The notes: generated by a model from the sequence alone, not told the origin. 64,000 nt of DNA from Salinilacustrithrix sp003476595 (GCA_963972525.1 CAXAUZ010000006.1:62001-126000); one strand, 5' to 3'. Numbered from the stretch's first letter, positions 25,338 to 34,236 are shown. Made by a program: numbers and translations.

Positions 25338-26425
25338 TCCGGCACCACGACCCCGTGGATGGGCGGGGTACCGCCCTCGCCGGCCATGGTGCCCAGCAGT
25401 GCCTCGACACCGTCGAGACCGACGACCGCCCGCTCCAGATCGGCGAAGGGATAGCGGCCGGTGGCCAGCAGGTCGAGGGCGGCCCGGTACGCGACCACGT
25501 CGACGCCGAGCGCGCCTTCGATGCGCAGCTCCTTGTAGACGACGTGATCGGGCTCGAAGCCGGGTGCCCCGCCGCCGCCCCGGGTGCCGGCGATGACGAT
25601 GCGCCCGCCGGTGGCGGCGAGCTGCACCGCTTGGGCCACGACCTGGGGCGCCTTGGCCGTGACGTCGACGACGACGTCGGCGCCGGAACGGCCCGTGGCG
25701 GCCCGGAACGCCTCGATCGGATCCTGCTCGGTGACGTCGACCACGAGGTCGGCACCGAAGTCGGGGGCGGCGTCGAGGCGGGGACGGTCGCGCTCGCCGG
25801 CGCCGGTGACCATGACGAAGTCGGCGCCCGCCTCCTTGGCCGCAACCGATGCTGACAGGCCGCGGACCCCGCAGCCGAGGACGGCCACGACGTCGCCGGG
25901 ACCGGTTCCGGGCACGGTGGCGCCCCAGCGGATGCCGGCGCCCAGCGGATTGAACAAGGTGGCCACCACCGGGTCGAGCCCCTCGGGGACGGGCAGCACC
26001 ATGGAGTCCGGTGCCAGGTACTGGTGGGTGGCGTAGCCGCCCCACAGCCCCGGCCCGGTGTCGACCGACACGAACCCGTACATGGTGGCCAGGCCGTTGC
26101 GCTCGCAGCGCCGGTAGGCGCCGGCCCGGCAGGCATCGCACTCCCGGCAGGAGCGGAACACCTCGACCGCCACCCGCTGGCCCTGCGTCACACCCCAGCG
26201 CTGCGCGGCGACCGGGCCGATCTGCTCGATCACCCCGACCGCCTCGTGGCCGGGGATGAACGGGTGCCCCGGGTGGAGCTGGCCGCTGTACTGCTCGTGA
26301 TCGGTGCCGCACAGCCCGCAGGCCTCGACTCGGAGCAGGGCGTCGTCGTCGCCGATCTCGGGGAGCGGCAGCTCGCGGGGCTCGAGGGTGTGCGGTGCGG
26401 CGAGCACCATGGCGGTGGCGTTCAT
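25334..26425 (-). CDS. Zinc-dependent alcohol dehydrogenase (MDR family)
   Basis: A 363-residue medium-chain dehydrogenase with the catalytic zinc site ACGLCGTDHEQY and GHEAVGVIEQIG, the structural zinc cysteines CRECDACRAGAYRRC and the cofactor motif VLGCGVRGLSAS. The ATG at 26425 has AAGGGGA upstream and matches the family start; the frame remains open far beyond it but overlaps the P450 gene there. It is divergent from the P450 gene, so it may oxidise the alcohol produced by that hydroxylase; this is an inference from position. Confidence 0.88.
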   Translation of the reverse strand: MNATAMVLAAPHTLEPRELPLPEIGDDDALLRVEACGLCGTDHEQYSGQLHPGHPFIPGHEAVGVIEQIGPVAAQRWGVTQGQRVAVEVFRSCRECDACRAGAYRRCERNGLATMYGFVSVDTGPGLWGGYATHQYLAPDSMVLPVPEGLDPVVATLFNPLGAGIRWGATVPGTGPGDVVAVLGCGVRGLSASVAAKEAGADFVMVTGAGERDRPRLDAAPDFGADLVVDVTEQDPIEAFRAATGRSGADVVVDVTAKAPQVVAQAVQLAATGGRIVIAGTRGGGGAPGFEPDHVVYKELRIEGALGVDVVAYRAALDLLATGRYPFADLERAVVGLDGVEALLGTMAGEGGTPPIHGVVVPD

Positions 26426-26450
26426 GTCGTCCCCTTGGGTCGGCGGCACG

Positions 26451-26480
26451 CATGCATCAATGAGCCGCAGCTGTTGCATG
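26451..26480. promoter_or_regulatory. Inverted repeat overlapping the P450 promoter
   Basis: CATGCATCA (26451-26459) and TGTTGCATG (26472-26480) form 9-bp arms with one mismatch around a 12-bp spacer. The right arm covers the P450 -35 box. The inner TGCA(A/T)C and GTTGCA halves span 26 bp, the same as in the repeat upstream of the yrbE-mce genes at 60383-60412. Candidate operator for the alcohol dehydrogenase/P450 divergent pair. Confidence 0.5.
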
Positions 26481-26502
26481 TCTCGTGGGCCGAGCCTACG
26501 CT
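26474..26502 (+). promoter_or_regulatory. Promoter of the P450 gene
   Basis: TTGCAT (26474-26479) and TACGCT (26497-26502, TANNNT type) are separated by exactly 17 bp. Transcription would start near 26509, about 28 nt before the GTG, leaving room for the GAGGAG ribosome-binding site. Confidence 0.6.
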
Positions 26503-26536
26503 CCGGGCGACATCGTCTGCCGAGGAGAGCGCACGC

Positions 26537-27766
26537 GTGGAGACCACCTCGATCCCCGACCTGTTCTCGCCCGTGGTCACCGCCGACCCACACCCGGCCT
26601 ACCGAGCCCTGCGGGGCCTCGGCCCCGTCCGTGACGACGCCAACAACGTCTGGCTGCTCGCCCGCCACGCCGACGTCCTCGACGCCCTCCACCAGCCCAC
26701 GGTGTTCTCCTCCGAGGGCGGCTTCGGCGAGTTCCTGGCCGGGCGCATCGGTCCCAGCGGCGGATCCGAGCGGGCCGGGGTGCTCGGCTTCGACCGCATC
26801 GGCGGCGCCCGGCTCATGATCGCCAGCGACCCGCCCGACCACACCGCGCTGCGCCGGATCGTCAGCCGGCCCTTCACCAAGCGCCGGATCGCGGAGTGGG
26901 AGGAGATGGCCGCGCGCCTCACTGCGACGTTGGTCGACCAGCTCGTCGAGCGCATCCGGGACGAGGGCTCGGCCGACTTCACCAAGGAGCTGGCCGTCCC
27001 CCTGCCGGTCACCTTGATCGCCGAGATCCTCGGCGTGCCACCCTCGATGATGGCCGACTTCCGCCGCTGGTCCGATGCCCTCGTGGGCACCCTGGCCGCG
27101 GAGATCGACGTCGCCGGGGTCGGCGCCGACCTGGCGGAGATGTCCGCGTTCTTCTTCTCCGTCGCCGAGCAGCGTCGCCAGGACCCCGAGGACGACCTGA
27201 TCAGCGCCATCGCCGCCGCCACGCCCGACGGGGAGCAGCTGTCCACGATGGAGGTCGTGCTGTTCTGCATCCTGCTCCTGGTGGCCGGAAACGAGACGAC
27301 CACGAACCTGCTCGGCAACCTGCAACACGCCTTCTGGGACCACCCGGACCAGTGGCGCCGCCTGCGCGACGATCCCTCGCTCGCTGCCGCCGCAGTGGAG
27401 GAGGGGCTGCGCTACTGCGGCCCGGTGCAGGCGCTGTTCCGTCGCACCACCCAGGACTGCGTGCTGGGCGGCGTCGAGATCCCGGTCGAGGCGAACGTCG
27501 GCGTGCTGTTCGCCGCCGCCAACCGGGACGAGTCGGTCTTCGAGGATCCCGACCGCTACGTCATCGGCCGGCCCGGCGGCGAGCACGTCGCCTTCGGTCA
27601 CGGCATCCACTACTGCCTGGGTGCCCAGCTGGCCCGGCTCGAGACCCGGGTGGTGCTCGAGGCCCTGGCCGAGCGAGGCATCGACCTCGTATCGGGGGGA
27701 CCGTCGGTCCGCACCGCCAACACGGTGCTCCAGGGCTACACCAGCATCCCGGTCGCCGTCGCCTGA
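26537..27766 (+). CDS. Cytochrome P450
   Basis: A 409-residue soluble bacterial P450. The I-helix oxygen-activation motif is LLVAGNETTTN, the ExxR motif lies in AVEEGLRYCGP, and the haem loop is FGHGIHYCLGAQLAR with the cysteine ligand. It would need a ferredoxin and reductase, neither of which is in the window. The reaction would be hydroxylation of a lipid or terpenoid substrate. The GTG at 26537 is supported by GAGGAG nine bases upstream and gives the usual N-terminus. It is divergent from an alcohol dehydrogenase and is followed, after its own gap and promoter, by acyl-CoA synthetase, BVMO and SDR genes on the same strand. Confidence 0.92.
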   Translation: METTSIPDLFSPVVTADPHPAYRALRGLGPVRDDANNVWLLARHADVLDALHQPTVFSSEGGFGEFLAGRIGPSGGSERAGVLGFDRIGGARLMIASDPPDHTALRRIVSRPFTKRRIAEWEEMAARLTATLVDQLVERIRDEGSADFTKELAVPLPVTLIAEILGVPPSMMADFRRWSDALVGTLAAEIDVAGVGADLAEMSAFFFSVAEQRRQDPEDDLISAIAAATPDGEQLSTMEVVLFCILLLVAGNETTTNLLGNLQHAFWDHPDQWRRLRDDPSLAAAAVEEGLRYCGPVQALFRRTTQDCVLGGVEIPVEANVGVLFAAANRDESVFEDPDRYVIGRPGGEHVAFGHGIHYCLGAQLARLETRVVLEALAERGIDLVSGGPSVRTANTVLQGYTSIPVAVA

Positions 27767-27814
27767 TGGGAGTCTGAACGGGCCGCCCGGGCCGGACCGT
27801 GCCGGCGGGACCCG

Positions 27815-27843
27815 TTGACACCCCCGGGTGCCACCCGAATAGG
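27815..27843 (+). promoter_or_regulatory. Promoter with the second copy of the 20-bp operator block
   Basis: TTGACA (27815-27820) starts the block TTGACACCCCCGGGTGCCAC, identical over 20 bases to the one in the alcohol dehydrogenase promoter at 20873-20892. The -10 would be AATAGG at 27838-27843 (17-bp spacer) or TAGGGT at 27840-27845. The flanking sequences differ, so the match is not a larger duplication. It controls the synthetase-BVMO-SDR genes. Confidence 0.7.
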
Positions 27844-27897
27844 GTCGGGCGGACGGTCGGCGATCCGGGAGCCCGTCCGTTGAGTGGGGGGAAGTCG

Positions 27898-29547
27898 ATG
27901 GGCCACGACGACGATGCGAGCCACGGTTGGCACTACGCCGACGTCTGGGACCTGATCGCCGAGCTGCGTCCGGCCCAGGATGCCCTGGTCCATGGTGATC
28001 GGCGCACGAGCTGGTCGGCGTTCCGGGACCGCGCCGGCGCGCTGGCGTCGAGCCTGGTCGCCGGTGGGGCCGGACCGGGCGACCGGGTGGCCCAGTACCT
28101 CTACAACAGCCCCGAGTACCTCGAGGTCACCTACGCCGCCTACCAGGCCGGGCTCACCCCGGTGAACACCAACTACCGGTACCGGGCCGACGAGCTCGCC
28201 TACCTGTGGACGAACGCCGATGCGGTGGCGGTCGTGTTCCACGGCGCCTTCACCGACACCGTCGACTCGGTGCGCGACCGGGTGCCCACGCTGCGCCGGT
28301 GGCTGTGGGTGGACGACGGCAGCGGGCCGTGCCCGGACTGGGCGGAGCCCTACGAGGCCATCGCGGGCGCCGCGGCCGCCGGTCCCTACCAGCCGTCGTG
28401 GGGGCGCAGCGGCGACGACATCGTGATGATCTACACCGGTGGCACCACCGGCATGCCCAAGGGTGTGATGTGGCGCCACGACGACATGTACCGGTCCTTC
28501 AACGCCGTGGGCGACCCCGACGACCGCGACCTCGACGCGGTTCGTGACCGCCTGGGCGCCGAGGGAGAGCCGCCGGTGGGCATCCCGGGGTCGCCCCTCA
28601 TGCACGCCACGGGGTACATGTTCGCCAAGAGCATGCTCACCCAGGGCGGGACCGTGGTCACGCTGCCGGACCGCCACTTCGACGTGCGATCCCTGCTCGA
28701 GACCATCGAACGCGAGGGGGTCACGACCGTGGCCATCGTCGGTGACGCCTTCGCCCGGCCGATCCTGGAGGCGCTCGACGCGTCCCCGCAGCGCTGGGAC
28801 CTCTCGTCCCTGCAGCTGCTCGTGTCGGCCGGCGTGATGTGGAGCGGCGAGACCAAGGCCGGGCTGGCCCGCCACCTCCCCGGCACCCTGTTCGCCGATC
28901 TGCTCGGTTCCACCGAAGCCCACGGGATGGGGTCGTCGGTGTCGGGGGCCGGCTCCGATCCGAACACGGCCAGGTTCTCCCTCGGTGCCCACGCCATGGT
29001 CATCGACGACGGCGGCAACGTGCTCGGTCCCGGCGGTACCGGCCTGCTCGCGGTCGGCGGACCCGGACCGGTCGGCTACCACAAGGACCCCGACAAGTCG
29101 GCCGCCACCTTCCGCACCGTCGCCGGCCGGCGGGTGTCGGTGCCCGGCGACTGGGCCCGCGTCGGCGACGACGGCAGCATCACCCTGCTCGGCCGGGGGT
29201 CGCTGTGCATCAACACCGGTGGCGAGAAGGTCTTCCCCGAGGAGGTGGAGGAGGCCCTCGAGACGCACCCGGCCGTCCGGGACTCCACCGTGGTGGGGGT
29301 GCCGGATCCGGCCTTCGGCGAGGCCGTCGGCGCCGTGGTGTCCCTCGTCGGCGACGACCTGGTCACCGCCGATGACCTCATCGTCCACGTCAAGGGCCGC
29401 ATCGCCGGGTACAAGGCGCCCAAGCACGTGCTGATCGTGGACGACGTGGAGCGGAGCCCGAACGGCAAGGCGGACTACGCCGGCGCCCGCCGACGGCTCC
29501 TCGACCACCTGTCAGCCACCTCCCCCGCGTCGGCCCAGTCCGACTGA
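27898..29547 (+). CDS. Acyl-CoA synthetase (AMP-forming), FadD19/FadD17-like
   Basis: A 549-residue adenylate-forming CoA ligase, a paralogue of the one at 5348. The phosphate loop is YTGGTTGMPKGVMWR, the adenine-binding part GSTEAHGMGSSVSGAG, and the catalytic lysine lies in SPNGKADYAGARR. It would activate the acid released after ring or ester cleavage, or an imported acid. GGGGGGAAG precedes the ATG. It heads a plus-strand unit with a BVMO 23 bp downstream and an SDR, under a promoter carrying the repeated 20-bp block. Confidence 0.92.
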   Translation: MGHDDDASHGWHYADVWDLIAELRPAQDALVHGDRRTSWSAFRDRAGALASSLVAGGAGPGDRVAQYLYNSPEYLEVTYAAYQAGLTPVNTNYRYRADELAYLWTNADAVAVVFHGAFTDTVDSVRDRVPTLRRWLWVDDGSGPCPDWAEPYEAIAGAAAAGPYQPSWGRSGDDIVMIYTGGTTGMPKGVMWRHDDMYRSFNAVGDPDDRDLDAVRDRLGAEGEPPVGIPGSPLMHATGYMFAKSMLTQGGTVVTLPDRHFDVRSLLETIEREGVTTVAIVGDAFARPILEALDASPQRWDLSSLQLLVSAGVMWSGETKAGLARHLPGTLFADLLGSTEAHGMGSSVSGAGSDPNTARFSLGAHAMVIDDGGNVLGPGGTGLLAVGGPGPVGYHKDPDKSAATFRTVAGRRVSVPGDWARVGDDGSITLLGRGSLCINTGGEKVFPEEVEEALETHPAVRDSTVVGVPDPAFGEAVGAVVSLVGDDLVTADDLIVHVKGRIAGYKAPKHVLIVDDVERSPNGKADYAGARRRLLDHLSATSPASAQSD

Positions 29548-29570
29548 GGACGCCCGGAAAGGAACCCCGC

Positions 29571-31382
29571 GTGTCACCGAGCACTGCACCCGAGATCGAC
29601 AAGGACGCACTGAAGGCGAAGTACCGACGCGAGCGCGACAAGCGGCTCCGCCCGGACGGGAACGCCCAGTACCAGCGCCTGAGCGGGCGCTTCGCCCACT
29701 ACGCCGTGGACCCGTACCTGCCGGTCGAGCCGCGGGACCCCGTTACCGACGACGTGACCGTGGCCGTCATCGGTGGGGGCTTCGCCGGGCTGCTCACCGG
29801 CGCCCGGCTCGCCGAGGCCGGCGTCACCGACGTCCGCATCATCGACAAGGGCGGGGACTTCGGCGGCACCTGGTACTGGAACCGGTACCCGGGCGCCCAG
29901 TGCGACACCGCCTCGATGGTGTACATGCCGCTGCTCGAGGAGACCGGGCACATGCCCACCGAGAAGTACGCGCACGGGCCCGAGATCCTCGAGCACTCCC
30001 AACGCATCGGCAAGCACTTCGGCCTCTACGACGGCGCCCTGTTCCACACCGAGGTCACCGGTCTGGTGTGGGACGAGGCCCGGGCGCGCTGGGTGGTGCG
30101 CACCGACCGGGGCGACGAGTTCACCGCCCGGTTCCTGTCCATGGGTACCGGCCCGCTCCACGTACCCAAGCTGCCCGGCGTGCCCGGCATCGACGAGTTC
30201 GATGGCCACGCCTTCCACACCAGTCGCTGGGACTACGCCTACACCGGCGGCGACCCCACCGGTGCGCCGATGACCGGTCTGGCCGACAAGCGGGTGGCGG
30301 TCATCGGCACGGGCGCCACCGCGGTGCAGTGCGTGCCCCGCCTCGCCCGAGACGCCGGCGAGCTGTTCGTGTTCCAGCGGACCCCGTCGTCGGTCGACGT
30401 GCGCGGCAACCACCCCATCGACCCGGACTGGTTCGTGAGCGTCGCCACCCCCGGCTGGCAGCAGCGCTGGCTGGAGAACTTCACCCTGAACCAGACGGGG
30501 GGCATGGTCGAAGAGGACCTGGTCATGGACGGCTGGACCGATCTGGCCCGGCGCATCCTGGGCCGCATCGCGTCGCTCGAGGGTCCCGTCGACATGACCC
30601 GGATCATGGAGGCCGTCGAGGACGCCGACTTCGAGAAGATGGAGCAGATCCGGGCTCGCTGCGACGAGGTGGTGCAGGACCCCGAGACGGCCGAGAACCT
30701 GAAGGCCTGGTACCGCCAGCTGTGCAAGCGGCCCTGCTTCCACGACGAGTACCTGCAGGCCTACAACGAGCCCACCGTCCGCCTGGTGGACACCGACGGC
30801 CAGGGTGTGGAGCGGATCACCGCCACCGGCGTCGTGGTCGCCGGCGTCGAGTACGAGGTCGACTGCATCGTGTTCGCCTCCGGCTTCGAGGTGGGCACAC
30901 CGTTCACCGAGCGGGCCGGCTACGACCCGGTCGGGCGCGGCGGTCGGCGCCTGTCGGAGTACTGGGCCGCCGGCATGAAGACCTTGCACGGCATGCACGT
31001 GCACGGCTTCCCCAACCTGTTCATCACCCAGCTGGGCCACGGCGCCAACCTCGTCTCCAACGTCCCCCACAACTTCACCGAGACGTCGAAGGCCGTCGCC
31101 GCCGTGGTGGCCCACGCCGAGGAGGGCGGCCATGACGTCGTGGAGGCGAGCGAGGAGGCCGAGCAAGCCTGGATGGAGCTGATCTCGAGCGGGTCGACCT
31201 CGGCCATGGGCTCGGCGCTGGGGTCGGCCGACTGCACGCCGGGCTACTACAACAACGAGGGCCAGCCCGGGGCCGGCTTCGCCAGCGAGATCGCCAAGGG
31301 CCACCCGGGCGGCCCCATGGCGTTCTTCGAGCACCTGCGACGCTGGACGGGGGAGGGCTTCGATGGGCTCGACTTCCGATAG
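29571..31382 (+). CDS. Flavin-containing Baeyer-Villiger monooxygenase, long N-terminal form
   Basis: A 603-residue type I BVMO. About 60 residues precede the FAD motif VIGGGFAGL, an extension seen in the longer ketone monooxygenases such as cyclopentadecanone or cycloalkanone types. Next come GGTWYWNRYPGAQCDT, the fingerprint FDGHAFHTSRWDY, the NADPH motif VIGTGATAVQ and VFQRTPSSVDVRG. It would convert cyclic or long-chain ketones to lactones or esters. The GTG at 29571 has GGAAAGGA upstream. It lies between a CoA ligase and an SDR gene, giving the expected alcohol-to-ketone-to-lactone-to-acid set. Confidence 0.92.
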   Translation: MSPSTAPEIDKDALKAKYRRERDKRLRPDGNAQYQRLSGRFAHYAVDPYLPVEPRDPVTDDVTVAVIGGGFAGLLTGARLAEAGVTDVRIIDKGGDFGGTWYWNRYPGAQCDTASMVYMPLLEETGHMPTEKYAHGPEILEHSQRIGKHFGLYDGALFHTEVTGLVWDEARARWVVRTDRGDEFTARFLSMGTGPLHVPKLPGVPGIDEFDGHAFHTSRWDYAYTGGDPTGAPMTGLADKRVAVIGTGATAVQCVPRLARDAGELFVFQRTPSSVDVRGNHPIDPDWFVSVATPGWQQRWLENFTLNQTGGMVEEDLVMDGWTDLARRILGRIASLEGPVDMTRIMEAVEDADFEKMEQIRARCDEVVQDPETAENLKAWYRQLCKRPCFHDEYLQAYNEPTVRLVDTDGQGVERITATGVVVAGVEYEVDCIVFASGFEVGTPFTERAGYDPVGRGGRRLSEYWAAGMKTLHGMHVHGFPNLFITQLGHGANLVSNVPHNFTETSKAVAAVVAHAEEGGHDVVEASEEAEQAWMELISSGSTSAMGSALGSADCTPGYYNNEGQPGAGFASEIAKGHPGGPMAFFEHLRRWTGEGFDGLDFR

Positions 31383-31424
31383 ACCCGCAGCCGAGCGGCC
31401 CACCACCGCCGCGAGCCGCGGGCG

Positions 31425-32165
31425 ATGACCGCCCGGACCGCACTGGTGACCGGCGGGGGCGGGGGCATCGGCGCGGCGATCTGCCGGGGGCTGGCCGACG
31501 CCGGCCACCGGGTGGCCGTGGCCGACGTGGCCGTCGAGCGGGCCCGAGAGGTGGCCGTCGACATCGACGGTGTCGCCGTCGAGCTCGACGTGACCGATCC
31601 GGCCTCGGTCACCGCCGCGGTCGCCGGCGCGGCCGAGGCGCTCGGACCGATCGAGATCTGCGTGAGCTGCGCCGGCTGGGACGAGCTGCGTCCCTTCCTG
31701 GACACCGACGAGGCCTTCCAGGCCAAGATCATCGAGATCAACCTGGCCGGACCGGTGCGCGTCACCCGGGCCGTCCTGCCCGCCATGGTGGAGCGCTCGT
31801 TCGGGCGGATCGTGAACATCGGCTCCGACGCCGGCCGGGTCGGCTCGTCGCTCGAGTCGGTGTACTCCGGCGCCAAGGGTGGCGTCATCGCCTTCACCAA
31901 GACCATCGCCCGCGAGTTCGCCCGCCACGGCATCACGGCCAACACCGTCTGCCCCGGCCCGACGGACACCCCGCTGCTCGACGCCATCACCGAGGCCAGC
32001 GCCGATGCCGAGCGGGTGATCGCCGGGATGACGAAGGCCGTGCCCATGCGCCGCCTCGGCCAGCCCGACGACGTGGCCCCGGCCGTGGTGTTCCTCGCCT
32101 CCGACGCCGCCGGCTTCATCACCGGCCAGACCCTGTCGGTGAGTGGCGGGCTCACCATGGCATGA
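31425..32165 (+). CDS. SDR family oxidoreductase, 2-hydroxyacyl/alicyclic alcohol type
   Basis: A 246-residue short-chain dehydrogenase with a glycine-rich TGGGGGIG cofactor loop at residues 9-16, Ser134, Tyr147 and Lys151. SCAG replaces the usual NNAG. The glycine-run loop and overall sequence recall BadH-type 2-hydroxycyclohexanecarboxyl-CoA dehydrogenases; that is a family impression, not a proof. It lies 42 bp after the BVMO and would make the ketone that the BVMO oxidises, or act on a CoA-bound alcohol. Confidence 0.88.
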   Translation: MTARTALVTGGGGGIGAAICRGLADAGHRVAVADVAVERAREVAVDIDGVAVELDVTDPASVTAAVAGAAEALGPIEICVSCAGWDELRPFLDTDEAFQAKIIEINLAGPVRVTRAVLPAMVERSFGRIVNIGSDAGRVGSSLESVYSGAKGGVIAFTKTIAREFARHGITANTVCPGPTDTPLLDAITEASADAERVIAGMTKAVPMRRLGQPDDVAPAVVFLASDAAGFITGQTLSVSGGLTMA

Positions 32166-32191
32166 ACCGCTCGCAATGGATGTGACAATCA

Positions 32192-32197
32192 GATACT
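32192..32197 (+). promoter_or_regulatory. Possible -10 box for the SDR/di-iron gene pair
   Basis: GATACT stands out in a locally AT-richer stretch (TGTGACAATCAGATACTC) between two SDR genes. I see no good -35 at 16-18 bp, so the call is weak. The start point would be near 32204, leaving room for the GAGGGG site before the ATG at 32240. Confidence 0.35.
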
Positions 32198-32239
32198 CTC
32201 GTTTCACCGTCTCACCACTGCGAACGAGGGGAAACCACG

Positions 32240-33100
32240 ATGAAGACCTTCCAGGGCCGCGTCGGCGCCATCACCGGAGCCGGGTCCGGCATCGGCCGGG
32301 CCGTGGCCACCGAGCTGGCCCGCCGCGGGGCCGAGGTCGCCCTGTGCGACGTTGACGACGCCGGCCTCGCCGAGACCGCCGACCGCATCCAGGCCATGGG
32401 CACCCGCGTGTCCACCCAGCGCGTCGACGTGGCCGACCGCCAGGCGGTGGAGGAGTGGGCCGACAAGGTGGCGGCCGACCACGGCAAGGTCAACCTGATC
32501 ATCAACAACGCCGGAGTCGCCCTCGGCGCCAACGTGGAGACGATGTCGTACGAGGACCTCGAGTGGCTGATGGGCGTCAACTTCTGGGGCGTCGTCCACG
32601 GGACCAAGGCGTTCCTGCCCCACCTGCGCGCCGCAGGCGAGGGTCACATCGTCAACATCTCCAGCGTGTTCGGGATGATGGGGATCCCGTCGCAGTCGGC
32701 GTACAACGCGGCGAAGTTCGCGGTGCGCGGCTTCACCGAAGCGCTCCGGATCGAGCTCGATGCCGACGGTGGCAAGGTCTCGTGCACCACCATCCACCCG
32801 GGCGGCATCAAGACCAACATCGCCCGCAACGGCCGCTTCGACGACGCCACCATGTCCGGGATGGGCATGTCCGATCTGGTCCAGGACCCCGACAAGGTGC
32901 TCGAGATGACCGAGCGGGCGTTCCGCACGACCCCGGAGAAGGCGGCCCAGGTCATCCTCGACGCCGTCCAGGCCGACAAGCGCCGGGCGTTCATCGGCAC
33001 CGACGCCCAGCTGTTCAAGTTCATGGCCATGCTGCCCCCAGGCGTGTACCAGAACGCCATCCGGCTCGGGTCCCGCCTGGGCGCCCGCTTCGCCCGCTGA
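32240..33100 (+). CDS. SDR family NAD(P)-dependent oxidoreductase
   Basis: A 286-residue classical SDR with TGAGSGIG at 12-19, NNAG at 89-92, Tyr155 and Lys159. A longer C-terminal helix (LPPGVYQNAIRLGSRLGARFAR) extends past the core and is common in actinobacterial SDRs acting on lipids. The substrate is unknown. GAGGGG precedes the ATG. The possible di-iron protein gene follows after 24 bp, so the two are probably cotranscribed. Confidence 0.9.
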   Translation: MKTFQGRVGAITGAGSGIGRAVATELARRGAEVALCDVDDAGLAETADRIQAMGTRVSTQRVDVADRQAVEEWADKVAADHGKVNLIINNAGVALGANVETMSYEDLEWLMGVNFWGVVHGTKAFLPHLRAAGEGHIVNISSVFGMMGIPSQSAYNAAKFAVRGFTEALRIELDADGGKVSCTTIHPGGIKTNIARNGRFDDATMSGMGMSDLVQDPDKVLEMTERAFRTTPEKAAQVILDAVQADKRRAFIGTDAQLFKFMAMLPPGVYQNAIRLGSRLGARFAR

Positions 33101-33124
33101 CACCCCCGTCGACGAGGAGTACCC

Positions 33125-34186
33125 ATGACTCACACGCTCGAGTTCAGCGCCGAGGAGCTGCTGGCCACCGACGACATCGAGGAGCCGCTGCTGGCCGGCG
33201 GTGTCCGCTGCCACGGTGGGTTCCTCCACGACGGCACCTACGTCTCGCCGCGCACCAAGTTCCGCCGGCCGGCGCTCACGGCATGGCAGGACCAGCACCG
33301 CAAGGACTTCGGCACCGAGATCCTGCACGCGCCGGTCGAGACCTGGCCGGGCAACTACCCGAGCGTCGAGCAGGCCCGGCTGCTGCTGCGCCACGGGGTG
33401 CGGGAGCCGATCATCGCCAACCTCACCCGGATCGGCACGGTGGAGGGCTTCGGTGCGATGATCCGCTTCCTCGCCCCTCCAGACATGCAACGGTTCTTCG
33501 ACGACGACATCCGTGGCACGGCGTTGGACCACCTCTCGAAGGGCTTGGTCGAGGCACACGCGCGGGACGAGGCCGGCCACGGCGACGAAGCCGGCCACGA
33601 CCGTATGTGGTACGCCGTGCGTGACATCGCCTTCGAGAACCCGGTCACCCAGGACGAGACCGAGCTGATGATGCAGCGCATGGGAATCGCCTTCGGCGCC
33701 AGCCCCGATCCCGACGGTGCCCGGCAGCGGTTCCTGGGCAAGCGCGCCTTCGAGGATCTCGACGTCGGGCTCGAGCTGCTGATCTCCACCATGCTCCGGG
33801 TCCTGTTCGTGGAGATCAAGGCCTTCCACGTCTTCGCCTGGGCCGAGGAGCTGCTGTCCGATCCTGACCTGGTGGCCGGCGACGGCGAGGCGACCCGCCT
33901 GGTCTCCTTCATCCGGGCCGATGAGACCCCGCATGTGGAGTACCTGCGCACCGCGCTCACCGAGATGCGCGATCGCACGTTCGTGGGCGAGTCCGGGAAG
34001 CACTACCCGGGTGCCGACATCATCGGGCCGATGTGGGATGCGTCCCTGGCCGAGTCGCTGGGGCTGCTGGAGGACCAGAACCGGGCGGCCACCGTCGCCG
34101 AGCTGGAGCTGGCCGTGTCGTCCCGGCCCCACGGCGCCGACCTGCTCGCCGAGTTCCACAGCCTGGCCGAACCGCCGGCGGACTGA
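33125..34186 (+). CDS. Unrecognised helical protein, possible ferritin-like di-iron protein
   Basis: 353 residues, not matched to a family I know. Features that suggest a carboxylate-bridged metal site are LVEAHARDEAGHGDEAGH near residue 145, FVEIKAFHVFAWAEE near 230 and IRADETPHVEYLRTAL near 265. These are ExxH-like pairs on predicted helices, as in ferritin-like oxygenases. The N-terminal third is rich in aromatic and basic residues and has no signal peptide. The partner gene is an SDR 24 bp upstream. If it is a di-iron oxygenase it could hydroxylate the cluster substrate; that is inference. The ATG has GAGGAG upstream. Confidence 0.6.
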   Translation: MTHTLEFSAEELLATDDIEEPLLAGGVRCHGGFLHDGTYVSPRTKFRRPALTAWQDQHRKDFGTEILHAPVETWPGNYPSVEQARLLLRHGVREPIIANLTRIGTVEGFGAMIRFLAPPDMQRFFDDDIRGTALDHLSKGLVEAHARDEAGHGDEAGHDRMWYAVRDIAFENPVTQDETELMMQRMGIAFGASPDPDGARQRFLGKRAFEDLDVGLELLISTMLRVLFVEIKAFHVFAWAEELLSDPDLVAGDGEATRLVSFIRADETPHVEYLRTALTEMRDRTFVGESGKHYPGADIIGPMWDASLAESLGLLEDQNRAATVAELELAVSSRPHGADLLAEFHSLAEPPAD

Positions 34187-34197
34187 TCTTCGGGCGC

Positions 34198-34214
34198 GGA
34201 CCCGGACCGGGTCC
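34198..34214. terminator. Small hairpin between convergent genes
   Basis: GGACCC (34198-34203) and GGGTCC (34209-34214) pair around the five-base loop GGACC. It is 12 bp after the di-iron gene stop and 23 bp before the BVMO stop on the other strand. Confidence 0.4.
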
Positions 34215-34236
34215 CGTCACCTCTGCGGCGGCAACC

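Noticed and set aside
24612..26453. A 613-codon minus-strand frame overlapping the BVMO and alcohol dehydrogenase genes
   Set aside because: It is arginine-rich nonsense in a shifted frame of the alcohol dehydrogenase gene, whose correct frame carries both zinc sites.
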